Part shown: positions 1 through 11,100 of the stretch, piece by piece
Layout of the letters: each line of letters starts with the position of its first letter
Position numbering within the stretch: the stretch's first letter is position 1
Assembly: GCA_000711775.1 (NCBI GenBank)
Contig: ARYC01001999.1
Coordinates: 1 to 64,000, forward strand
Reading direction: 5' to 3'
DNA from: Oxytricha trifallax
Taxonomy: Eukaryota; Ciliophora; Spirotrichea; Sporadotrichida; Oxytrichidae
DNA: 64,000 nt
The notes under the pieces: generated by a model
The model's database searches: none
The model's input: only the letters and a program-made list of their open reading frames with translations
What the model was told of the DNA's origin: nothing
Translations under genes and position numbers: made by a program

Positions 1-176
1 CTATACATATCACATCCATAATGCAGTTTAAACACTAAATATATATACTCTTCATCATAAATAGACCCCAAAAGCTTGTTATTTTTGTCTCGCATTAAAT
101 TAATAACCCCAACCCCTAACAAATTCCCTACAAATCAAAGCACTTATAAACCTCATTAAGGGGTTTTGGGGTTTTG
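1..176. mobile_element. TBE transposon terminus with telomere-type end
   Basis: The right edge, at 160-176, is GGGGTTTTGGGGTTTTG, two units of the spirotrich telomere repeat plus one G. Read inward on the other strand it begins CAAAACCCCAAAACCCC, which is the known outermost sequence of Oxytricha TBE elements. The next three bases are AAT, fitting the ANT target these elements duplicate. Inward of the tip lies a non-coding AT-rich stretch that would hold the rest of the terminal repeat. The rest of the element lies left of the window. Coding sequence of gene A starts right after the insertion, so the TBE behaves as an IES abutting a coding segment. Confidence 0.8.
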
Positions 177-177
177 A

Positions 178-3100
178 ATGATTGGAGCAGTGATAACCTT
201 AATCATTTTGGCATCGATGATATCTTACATTGCCTTCAAATTAGATATTATGTTCAGTAAGTTAAATAAAATTGCAATTTATAAAGTAATTTAATTTATT
301 GTTAAAAGTTTCCTCCTTCATTAATGATTTAGATCGTAGAGACATAAAGACAAGCAGGCTAGTGATAAATTATTTTAGATTTTTTGGTTATTTGTAAATT
401 AAGTGATTAATGATACGCAATCAGATGACCCAACAATAACAAATGTTTAGTAAGTTAAAAACAATTATAAAGTCGATAATTATCTGTTAATAGTTGTTCT
501 ATCTAAAAATAGTTATTAGTTTGTAAGTCATAAACAATAAATATTGAGTTCATATAAATTTATTCTCTATAAAATGTGAGATAACTCCTTTTTTTATTGC
601 TCTTATTTAAACCTATCAATAAAAAAATTCTTTAAAATTAGTTTTTTTTATGAATTGACTTGATTAATTGAAAAACTTTGAAGGATTTTAATCGCATTAA
701 TTTAGTGATTTGGGGTTTGATATTGCGTTTGGAAAAATTTTAATTTTACATGATAATTAGTTTATTAATAATAAATATTTAAATTTAAATAGGTGGGTAT
801 GACTCAAAATATGCAGATTTACAAGTCAGTCATGTAACAAAAACAAAGTCGACAGATAGTAAAACAGGTCTCACAGGTATAATCTATTAATTATTGACTT
901 CTTATTTATATAGTGAGGAATTCAACTTTTAAAACTTAAAAATGGCTTAATTTGGAGATGATAATTTCAACTATGACAAGAAAAATGATCTAATTTGTTT
1001 ATTTTTATATATATCTAAAATAAAATATTATTGAACAATTACTTATATATGTAAAATAAATGAGTCTGCGTACAGTGATGTGACAGGACTATAATGTATT
1101 GAAAACAAAACACATATGAATTTAGGCGGAGCCTGGACTACTTATAGATTGGAGATGATAAACATTTGTGTAGCTGCTTGCACCGATAGCTCTAGTAAAC
1201 AAAAAAATAGCAAAGACATTATCTATTCTTTTTAATTAAATATTTATTTAGTAGTTCTAAGTGCGGTTCTCTCTCTCAAATAAAAGAACATTTTAGACTG
1301 GTTAGTTTTCTTTTGAATTTACATTTATAGGAAGACTTTATTTATTATGTATTTGCTAAAGTGTAATTGAATTGAGAAAATTAGTTAAAATTAAATCTAA
1401 TAAAAATCAAAATAGTGACAGTTGAAGTTTGCAAATATTAACGATCTTTGATTCATTCGATAGAGAATTCAAAATTAGCTCGACTTTTCTAATCGCGGAA
1501 TTATTTTATCTTATCACTGGAGTGAGTAAACTAAATTTTGGTTGAGTGCCTCTAATTTTAATAAATTATACCCTTCAATTAAAATTGAGATATCTTGCAA
1601 CAGACCATAGTAAAGTCCAGCTAATTTTTAATACTCTATCGATTGAGTCTAAGCTTATTAATAGTGGCAAACTTTAATTGTCACAATTTTGATTTTTATT
1701 TGATTTATTTTTAATTAATTTCCCAATCAAATTACACATTAGCAATAATAATATTAAAACTCTATAAACTTTCACCAATTTTATGCATTAATTGCAATAT
1801 TTAAAGAAAGGTATTTTTTTGCCAGTTTAAACATCTCAAAAGAAAGTAATGAATGTGTTTGTTAGGAAATCCATAGCAACTCTCAATGATGGTATTATTC
1901 CATTCTTTAATCAAATTATCTATAATTATTATGCTTATTATTTCTTTGGAGAAGGAGAAGAAATAGAATTCACACAAAAGTAGATAATATTAAGCCATAC
2001 ACATCGGAAGTTGGATATAGCTATGACAGCTGCTATGTTTTCATATCTTTGAGATTAAAATTAATACAATATATTTCAATTTAGAATGGACTTTGAAACT
2101 GAGTTAATGACGAGGGACGTTTATACCTTTACTGATTTGCTCTCTGATATGGGAGGAATCTACAGTTCACTATTTGCCTTTGGAGCAATTAAAATATTGC
2201 TATGATATTTCCCTTTTAAATGTTCTAATTATATAGTGGGAATTTTCTCAGAGACACTGTTCTCTAGATAAATTATCAAAGATATTTATCAAGCTAGACC
2301 ATCAAAGAGAGGAGGTGAAAAGGATAGCCTGAAAAAACATTTTTGGTGCAATAATGCATGGAAATAATAACAGCGATAGTTTTAAAAAGAAAGAGACATT
2401 TGGTTTGAACAACCGAACTGTCTCCTTGATGGACAAGTTCACTCTAAATAATGCCTAGCAGTATAGTTTAGTATAATATCTAAATCATTGTAAATTCAAT
2501 ATATAATTTCTAATATTAAAATTATATATGAATATAGCAATAAAACATGAAGTCACAAAAAGCTGAAGCTTCTTAATCAATTTAGCCATAATCTAAGATG
2601 AAAAATAATCTTATGTTAAAGAAAATTTTTTTAAATTCTGCTAATATGTTACAAGAAATGTCTCCTAAGTTTGGAAGCTCACAGGATACTTATTCTTAAA
2701 TGCATGATAGTACAAGAGGAATGAAGATGTGATTTTAATTATGGAAACAATTATTATTAATAGGGTTTTAAATATTAATGAAAGATTTAAATCATCTGCA
2801 TAGGAATCTACTGTATCTATGAGACCAATGGAAAGTACACCATAAATTAAAATTATCCGAGAGGAAAAAGAAACACTTTCTAATAATAATTTAAATAATT
2901 AATCAATTAAAAATATTGTAAAATCAATGAATTTTTAATAATAATTCTACATTCTCAAAGAAGAACAAAATTTAGACAAAAGACTAGTCTCTTATTAACA
3001 ACATTATTCATTAGATACTGGATAGAGTCAATTTTTAGTTTAAATTCGTTGATTTAATCAGAACTATATTCCAGAAATTCATTGGTGAATAAAAAGTAAA

Positions 3101-4078
3101 ATAACATTTAAAGTATAGGAACGTCTAATTAAAAAATAATTTAATAGTATAGATTTTATTTTTATCTTTATCTACCTGTTCAACAAAGGAGTTTAGAAAA
3201 TAGATAATGAATTTGATGCGATTAGTCTGATGAAGTTAATGAAATAAGTTAAGCTTTTGACATCTACTCTCCTTAACCCTAGTCAAAAAATGATGCTTGG
3301 CTTCCAGAAATAAAATCTCCTATAGTCAAATAGCAGTGACAATAACTCCGAAGAGGATGAAGTAACATTGGTAAAAAAATTGAGATCTCATAATAGATTT
3401 ATCAGACTTATGGCACTTGGTAGAGTGTAGCATAATATTGAAGGTTTCTTCAATCAAGAGAGAAAATTTAAAGAAATTGATCAAAAATTAGTTAAGGGAA
3501 TTATTAATGACTATGAAGGGGAAACATAAATGAAACTTAAGGGCTTTTCTAAAATCAGACAGAAGACCAACGAGATAAATTAATTTGGGATTTTAATATC
3601 AAATTTATTATTTATTCAATTCAAAGTATAAATGAAGAGAGAGTAGCTTCAGGCTAAAAACAGAAGAGACGTCTATTAAATTTACTATAAAATGATATGT
3701 ACGAAGTGAGTGAAAAGGAAAAAGGTATTCAGCCTAATATTAATGATACTAATAGAAGAATTTCTTAAAATTTGGATGACTTGCTCTTAGGTTAAGAGTT
3801 TAGACCCAAAAAGCAAATTACTCCTGTTGATATATTCATTGTAATTATTATTGATAAATATTAAATTATTTGACTGGGACATTGAAAAAGGAATAGAAGA
3901 AAAACAAGTGTAGAAGTAAAAAACGCAAAAGTAGAATAGATACGATCTAAATGAGTCTTAAGATGAGTTATAACAATATCAAGACTAGACTTCAAAACAT
4001 GACTACATTTATTCTAGTTATAGATTGATTCAATTATAATAAAAAGTGATTTAATTTAGATAAATTATGAATATTTGA
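178..4078 (+). CDS. Gene A: uncharacterised multi-segment membrane protein (paralogue of gene B)
   Basis: I do not recognise a named family. Coding resumes right after the TBE end with MIGAVITLIILASMISYIAF, a hydrophobic helix. Further segments include AYSDVTGLQCI (about 1070-1110), a block around 2091-2205 with DLLSDMGGIYSSLFAFGA (a short hydrophobic motif), and a charged, Gln-rich C-terminal part (3200-4078) containing EFDAISLMKLMKQ and ERKFKEIDQKL, ending at TGA 4076-4078. TAA/TAG codons are frequent and read as Gln. The pieces lie in different frames separated by AT-rich IESs; one (1353-1744) is a terminal-inverted-repeat element. The whole order is matched by gene B at 5.18-14.76 kb. The 5' end is probably beyond the TBE. 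Likely a membrane-anchored protein with a cytoplasmic tail; function unknown. Confidence 0.6.
1353..1744. mobile_element. MITE-like element M1 (IES inside gene A)
   Basis: The first 80 bp (from TGCTAAAGTGTAATTGAATT) are the reverse complement, with scattered mismatches, of the last about 70 bp (to 1744). Inside these arms are two more inverted copies of a core, AAAATTAGCTCGACTTT at 1468-1490 and the reverse complement of AATTAGCTGGACTTTA at 1612-1632, each next to CGATAGAG. There is no coding capacity. It separates coding segments of gene A, so it acts as or within an IES. Core and ends recur at four other places in the window. Confidence 0.65.
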
Positions 4079-4380
4079 AAATTGATAAAGCTTTTTAATC
4101 TAATATCCTGATATTTAAATTAAATGTTTAAATTGATCATAATATATAAAATATAGTTAAAATTATATATTAATCTCCGTTTTAACTAAGGGATAACATA
4201 AATTTATTGTTATTTCACTATTAAATAAAATATTCTATTATTAATAATATTTATTAAAATTTATCCAAAATCTGTTTGTTGAAACTCAGGATATGCTAAA
4301 CAGAAAAAGAAACAATATATAAAATCAGAAGAAAAGGAGGTCACAGATATTTCGAAATAGAGATATGAATGGCCAGTAGT
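4079..4380. other. AT-rich spacer after gene A
   Basis: Low-complexity AT-rich DNA with no supported gene. A purine-rich stretch near 4300-4370 reads open on the plus strand but resembles nothing I know. Confidence 0.4.
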
Positions 4381-4564
4381 TAATGAGTAATCTCAAATTA
4401 ATTTTATCAAATTACTATTATCTACTAAAACAAACTATCATTTTAAGTCATGATGTATTTTGAATGAGTTGACGTGGCCATCGTAATTGGTGATTTAAAT
4501 CCTGAAAACAAAAAACTTCATAAAAAACTAGGAACTCTCAGTATCACCTACCCCCTCATAATCA
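4381..4564. repeat. Dispersed repeat R1, copy 1
   Basis: About 184 bp beginning TAATGAGTAATCTCAAATTA and ending near CATAATCAA. It aligns along its whole length with 49658-49842 at clearly above chance identity, including the blocks TGACGTGG, AAATCCTGAA and CTCAGTAT. Neither copy codes for protein. GATTTAAATCCTG here (GGATTAAAATCCTG in the other copy) resembles a pol III B box, so a tRNA-derived SINE is possible but unproved. Confidence 0.55.
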
Positions 4565-4970
4565 AAATGTTGGATACAGAGTCAGCGTAACGGATGTAGT
4601 GCAGAGCTAGTGAGAAGCTCGGTTCCTCTGAAAGCTGTAGAAAAATCTGCTCGTTTCACCGTTGATAGGATCGTAATCCCTGTCCTTTCGCTGTGATAGC
4701 TTACTACCTTACCGAGGAGAAAAAAATATATTGTTGGCTTGACTCGTTCTCATCTTCTCATTATTGAAAGCTGAGCGCCACCTTCATTTTTCCCTACTAC
4801 CATGGAAGCTGAACTTAAGCCAGGAAAGCTCATCTATGCAAGGAACCCGTTAGTGTATGAGCCCGCAAAGAGTGACGTATTCTAGCTTGCCAGTTGAACC
4901 AAGCCAACTGAACCCTTAAGCTGAAAGTCCATAAATCTCCTCCCTAACATCAGAGCCTTAATATAATACA
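4565..4970. other. GC-rich island of unknown origin
   Basis: About 400 bp with near-balanced base composition in a background that is mostly A+T. It begins right at the end of repeat R1. With TGA as the only stop, several frames on both strands stay open for 30-60 codons; for example a minus-strand frame from about 4935 to 4760 contains SASMVVGKNEGGAQLS, and a plus-strand frame has MEAELKPGKLIYARNP. No frame is clearly favoured, so I do not call a gene. Candidates are an organelle- or transposon-derived fragment, a structured RNA gene, or a relic of horizontal transfer. Confidence 0.45.
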
Positions 4971-5177
4971 AAGCTTTATTAAAAAGCTTCAGCTTAGGCT
5001 GACTAAATAATTAACCTTTTTATTTAATAATTTGTTTGGGCAGTAATTTCAGTTTACTTTCAAAGATTAAAAGTACGATTATATTTTAAGTTGTTCAAAT
5101 CTTTTAAGAACTTTCAAGACAAGTTTATATTTTTTTATATTCCAATTATGAAAATAAAATTTACTTTTAAGATATAT

Positions 5178-8100
5178 TAGTTTAGGGGCATCAATTACTT
5201 TAATAGTTATGTTATGCGTGCTGTCATTTCTAGCATTCAAATTACAGATTCTTTTTAGTAAAATTATAACTTTTAATAATATTTTGTTGTAATATAGACT
5301 ACGAAGATAATAAAACTACAAGATTGGCTATCAATGAGATTTATTAATCATTTATTTCATTTAACTAGTTATTGCATTACTTGTAAAATAATGAAGCCCA
5401 AATTGACAATTCAGAAATTATAAATGCCTAGTAAGATAAAATTCTTTTTAAATTTCTAAGAATTTATCTTAGTAAATTTCTAATACTGATGATTTTAGTG
5501 GCTTAGGTTTTGATATTGCAGTGAGAAGCGCATTAAAAAAAATAATTTAAAGTGTTATATTATTTTCAGCATCTGGGACTTCGATCCAAGATACGGGTCT
5601 TACAAAGTATTTCATACAGACAAATCTAGTACCAGAAACTCAAGAAATGGCATAGTTTGTAAATACAATTTAAATTTCCTTAATCTTTCTTATAGCTGAG
5701 AATTATAAAGAGACTGAATTAAAATTGATAAAATGTGAAGATAAATATTTCAATTACCCAAGAAAGAATCATTTAATATATAATTTTAATTTTTAATAAT
5801 GGCTATATTTTATATTTAAATTTAATGAAATAGCTTATCAGGATGTATATGGGTTTCTCTGTATATTTTTTATCATATCTGTAAGTTGGCTGATCATGGA
5901 GCAAAAATTAACTGCAAAAAATTGGTATCACAATTTATTAATATCCAAGTTATAATCTAATTAAATTGAGACATTACTTAAAAATGGTATTGAGTTAATA
6001 TAATGTCACAATACCACAGCTAAACCTTAATTTTTACAAATTAAATGTTATTATCATTTTCACATGTTGATTTAACAAGAATTATTGTGCAACTTAAGAA
6101 CAAATAAATTAATATTTCAGTATGGTAAGACTTTGTATATATTGGTTAACTTGAACTAATTTTATAAAATAAATCATTGTAAGAAAATTGAATGATACTA
6201 AAACTAGTCAATCAAAATTTAAAAGATTTCTTTGATTTTTTATTAAAAATCTCTTATATCAAACTTATTCATAAGTGTTAAGGGATTATATATAATCTTT
6301 AATTTCAATTAGTTTATGATTAAGAATCTTTATTGTGTTTATCTATTATCATTTCCTAAATTTATATTGGCTTACCCAATTCATTTATATTTATTAATAG
6401 TAAATATGTTTGCATAGAGAGATGTTTATAATTTATAAACTCAAATTTAATATTAATTACATATTAATTGTAAATCCGATATGTCAATCAATATTTCGAT
6501 TATGATGATATGATTGATGATGTCAAGAAATTTAATTAATTTTAAATATTAAATTATGATTATTTAACTTAAATTTCAAAGAAAATTTTGAATATTAATT
6601 CAAATTTATATTTATTTTTAATTTTTCTAACAAAATTATTTTTTTGCTTTTGTTACTTTTAATTAAATTTATACAGTAATATTCTGAATCTTGTTATAGT
6701 CTCGAGTTTATTTTTAGGCAAATGAGAAAAAATTGTAAACATAAAAGTATTTAATGTAATACATAAAATCATTCCATTTAAAATATTTGTAAGCATAAAT
6801 TTTTTAAAGCAAGAACATCAGGTAGTTTTTTGAGCTCGTCTTTAATGTTGGAAGTTATTTTTTTAATCTCCTCTGAAGAATTGTCATCGCAGTTTAGTTG
6901 ATCTGCAAAGACTGCAAGGTGTTCGTGTTTCCTCACTTCATCCTTGAAACTTTTGACGACAAAGTAATGTAGAAGAATCGCCAGGAAAGAATAATTATCT
7001 TATCTTGAATCGCCTAGGCGAACGGCATCGGCGTCTCGAAGGCACAAGTGAACGTCCATTGGTATGAACTCATCTTGGTTAAGCTATCCGATCATTGACG
7101 AGTATTTAAAGTTACTTATGAAGATCTGTGGGTTCGGGTTCCCTCGGACTTTTACATTGCAGGGCTTTAGGTAACGATGGACTATACCCTGCGAGTGAAG
7201 ATTGCTTATGCCTGCCAGTAACTGCAGAGCGCATTTCTGAAAATACAATTGCTCGACTTGACTTCCTAAAATATGTGTAAGATTGCAGTCATAGTCCTCC
7301 AGTGATAAAGTCATTATTCGCGATTAGTAGCAAAAGCCCTTTAACTAGTCGACCCCAGGCATTCTAAGCTTGTTATTCAGCAACATAAATTTGAAGTCTT
7401 ACCAAACCCCTAGGCCGGTCTCAAAATTTTTGATAAAGTCCTCCGCCTTGTATTGAGCAATTACTGAATTTGGTCTCAAGAGGTCAGCTGGTGCATGTTG
7501 CAGCAGTCTAAGCTCATAACATTCCCTGAGCATGGCCTTGACCTCTAATACCAACGTAATTGGCAGCTCTTATTAAACAAGCAAAATGATGCTGGTTAGG
7601 AACTGCTGCCTACTGAAAAATTTATGTTATCATTTGCAAAAGTTTATGTCACTGTAACTTTTAGTCTGTGCTTAGGAGTACATTCAGTTGAAGGAGGATT
7701 GGGCTATTCAGCTTCTCGGTGAATTGATTTTTGCTCTGAATTATCGGAGCAGTCAATAGCGTTCTCAACGGCATTCAGTGATTTTAGCTCTCGTATAACC
7801 TATAAGGAGATATGTTTAACGTAGATTATATTACTATCGTAGAATAACCGGCTTCTTGCAAGTCTCTGATCTTATGAGCCCTCAAATGAGCGCTGAGCAG
7901 CTTTTTACTTTTGAAGTTTTTGCTGCCCACACCGCAAATCTTACAGCGATACTCGCCATTGATTTTTAAATGGTTGAATTTTCCTTCCTCCCTGAGATGA
8001 ACTTGAGAGTGTCTTTTGAGCTGAGGCAACGTGTAAGCTTGATCGCAAAGGCTGCAGGTAATAATAATTCTTGGCTTTCTATGAGACATTTTGGCCTTCC

Positions 8101-11100
8101 AGATTTTCGCTTGTCTATCTATTTCAAGAGGGAATCATAGAGCTCAGCGTTTTGGGATTTGCAAGCATCTCTCCCAATAAATCTGTGAAACTTAGCATCA
8201 ATAATGACATTGCTGTTAGAATCAAGAGTTTGAAGGGTTTTGGGTTTTGGAGCATCTAGTGCAGAAACGAGCGCATCCATACTCTGTTTATGTTGCACTA
8301 ATAAATATTAAATTAATTTATGTATTACTAATCTAATTATTTATGTTTACATAATAAATTTATACGTACTTAAATTAAGATAATAAATCACATAGTCATA
8401 TAAAACCTTAATTAATAATTAAAATTAAGCGCATAAGCAAAATAATAAGCCAAAATATATATCGAGATTTATAACGTTCAAATTAAAAACAAAAATAAAA
8501 CATGCATATGCGCTCATAATATGATCGCTAAATATATGCGCTCATAAATGAGCGCAACTAAATAATTAAAAATCTAAAACTATTTGAGCAATATACATTA
8601 TAGTGACATAAATTAAAAAAATTTATGTTGCAGTAAAAAAATTACCAAAAATATAGGAAACTATATTCTCAGGGAAATAAAGACCTAAGCTTAAGGGAAA
8701 AATAGTTCTTAACAAATCAAAGACGATATTTAATAATATTGCCTTATATCACTTGTACTATTTAATATGGGTAAGAAAATAAAAATTAGTAATAATATTG
8801 ATTTTAGGTTTCCCTAAGAATATTCTGCTAAATGCAAATAAATACACAAATGAGAGACGTAGGATAGGCCGGCAATAATACGCTTGTGAACTCGAGATAA
8901 TTCGAAGGAAAATTCAACACGAAAAGTGATTGGTTTAACTATTTAAAATTTTCATGTAAGAATATTTTTATGTAAGCACAAGTAGTGGGTTATCATTTGC
9001 CGACTTCAAGAAGACAAGTATGAGATTTATAAAGGACGTCCTAAGCTCGAAGAAGGAGCTTATTAGGAGCGCTGACGTAATTATGTCAACGTCCCCTGCT
9101 TCCCTGAGCTGTCTGTATAAAATATTTACCAAAAGCTCAAAGGCGATGAAGTTCTGGAAAAATACTTGAACACCGATGAGGATTCGCAGGACCTACCTGA
9201 CCGAGACTTTTTCTTTGGCATCCTAGGAACTCTCAGAAACGAATATCTCACTACCATCGTGAGGCAGTAGCAAGAGGCAAGGATGCTAACCAGGGATGAG
9301 GAGACAAAGCTAGAGAACATCGAGATAAATCAAGACTTGCTTAAGGACTTATCATCCTTCCCTTACTATTCAAGTAAGTTTATGTCACTGTAATAAAATT
9401 TATGTTGCTGTAAATAATAATTTATGTTGCAGAGAAGAAAGGGAGGGCGCTTGCATAGCTGAAGCAGAAAAGTCAAGGAAGAAAAAATACCCGAAAGCGA
9501 AAGAGGTATGAGATATCAAGCGAATACGACGCATTCGTAGATAGGGTCTTCCCCTATAACGATGTGCAGGCACATAGATTCGGGAACAACATAATGAGAT
9601 CTCCACCAGCAAAGAGAATGAATTAGTGACATTAAAAATAATTTGTGTTTACATAAAATTTATTTTAATTTAATTTGTGTTTACATATCATAACTCATCA
9701 AGTCGCTGTCTCATTTTCCAAATATGCGAGAGCTCAACTTTTTCACAGTGCTTAGTGTTAATTTCCTTAATTGAATTTGCGATCAGATCAATGTGCCTTT
9801 TTTCGCTTAAATTGAAATCTATCTTCGCTAATCCTGCTTTGTACCGTTGCTTTACCCAAGCAAAAATTTGCTCGATGCAATTATACGCGGAACTATAAGG
9901 CGAGTTGTATATTATTTCCCAATTATTCTCGGAGATAAAGTCCTTAACCTTCCTTGAGTGGTGCGCTCGGAGGTTGTCAAGGAATATGACAATACTCTCA
10001 TTCATAACGATTGCCTTCAGGCCTGCGAGAGCCTCAACTATATCGTCCGTTTTTATTGAGCCCTCTCGAATTTGAAAAATCTCAAGACCCCCCTGTCCGC
10101 TTATCATCACTATTGCTGCCTAGGTTTTTAGCTTAATGCCCTCTTTGGAAAGTTTCTAATTGTCGTACTTGCGAGCCCAGCTGCGCATTTAAATCGAGTA
10201 AGGCTTAAAAATAGTCTCATCGATATAAACTATCCTACGCCCCTTCTCGTACGCTGCAATTATTTGTGGATAATTTAACAGCTGGACTTGTACAATTTTT
10301 CTCATAGTCCACTCAGGAATGCGATATTTAGAAGCTGCTACCTTGAATTTAATTCCATGGGAAATGAATAGTCGACGAAGCTGAGAAACCGAAATTTTTG
10401 CTTCTGGGAATTTCCTATGAAACAACACCGCTCGCATTCGTAGGCTCTCAAATGCCTGGGCCTTGAGTGTGGCTGGATGAATTAGGTACTCAATATGATG
10501 GAGCTGCAAACCCTTCCATTTTCTTTGTGTGTTGGCACTAAATTAGCCTTTCTTAATTGTCTGCAAACAAATACTTTGCACTTGACTGACCTTAACTCTC
10601 AATGCTTGACTAATCTGCTTGTATGAGTAGAAAACCTATGACTCCTGATTTGGGTTGCTGACGTTAAATCTGAACTTAAGTACTGCCTCTCTCAAGAACT
10701 CTAAATGCTTCTCTTTATGTAGTGAATTCATTTATTTATGTAACATATATTAATTGTAAATGCTTACACAATTTACTTGAATTTTACTCAATATAAATAA
10801 AGTCAAGAATAAAATATAAAAATAAGACTTAATCATAACTTTGTTTAACGGTCTATATATTATTATTTATTTTTTTATTTATAAAACTTTATATTTAAAT
10901 ATAATAAATGATAGCATTATATAAATTTGTAGAGGATAGATACTTTATACCAATCGAACCAGAGAAACAAAAGGGTGTTTTATAAAGTATAAGGAAGATG
11001 TCTACAGAGCAGCATGACAGCTACATTCCTTTTCAACCATAAGTCTCCAAAACTTAATTTACTTTAAATTATATAATATATGCTTTTTAACTTTTGTCTC

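Larger units (their letters stand above)
6740..10760. mobile_element. TBE-like Tc1/mariner-class DNA transposon
   Basis: About 4 kb holding the three-gene set known from Oxytricha TBE elements: a zinc-finger/kinase gene (minus), a 22-kDa-type gene (plus) and a DDE transposase (minus). Base composition is markedly richer in G+C than the flanks. I could not find intact terminal inverted repeats or C4A4 tips at either edge, so the ends are decayed or displaced; the limits given are set by the outer genes. A short motif, TTTATGTTGCWGTAA or TTTATGTCACTGTAA, recurs between the genes (near 7643, 8288, 8619, 9379, 9399 and 9421). The element lies inside gene B and must be removed with its IES. Confidence 0.8.

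Noticed and set aside
160-176. A true macronuclear telomere at the window start
   Set aside because: The repeat is internal, only 17 nt long, and faces into flanking gene sequence; it fits a TBE tip.
4600-4720. tRNA gene in the GC-rich island
   Set aside because: A GGATTACGATCC stretch looks like a T arm, but no matching acceptor stem or anticodon arm could be folded by eye.
7084-7314. Stand-alone small protein kinase gene
   Set aside because: It is the C-lobe of the TBE zinc-finger/kinase protein with a degenerate HRYLKP loop, not a host kinase.
9688-10731. Transposase split into two or three broken ORFs
   Set aside because: The apparent breaks are TAA/TAG codons, which are Gln in this genome; the frame is continuous.
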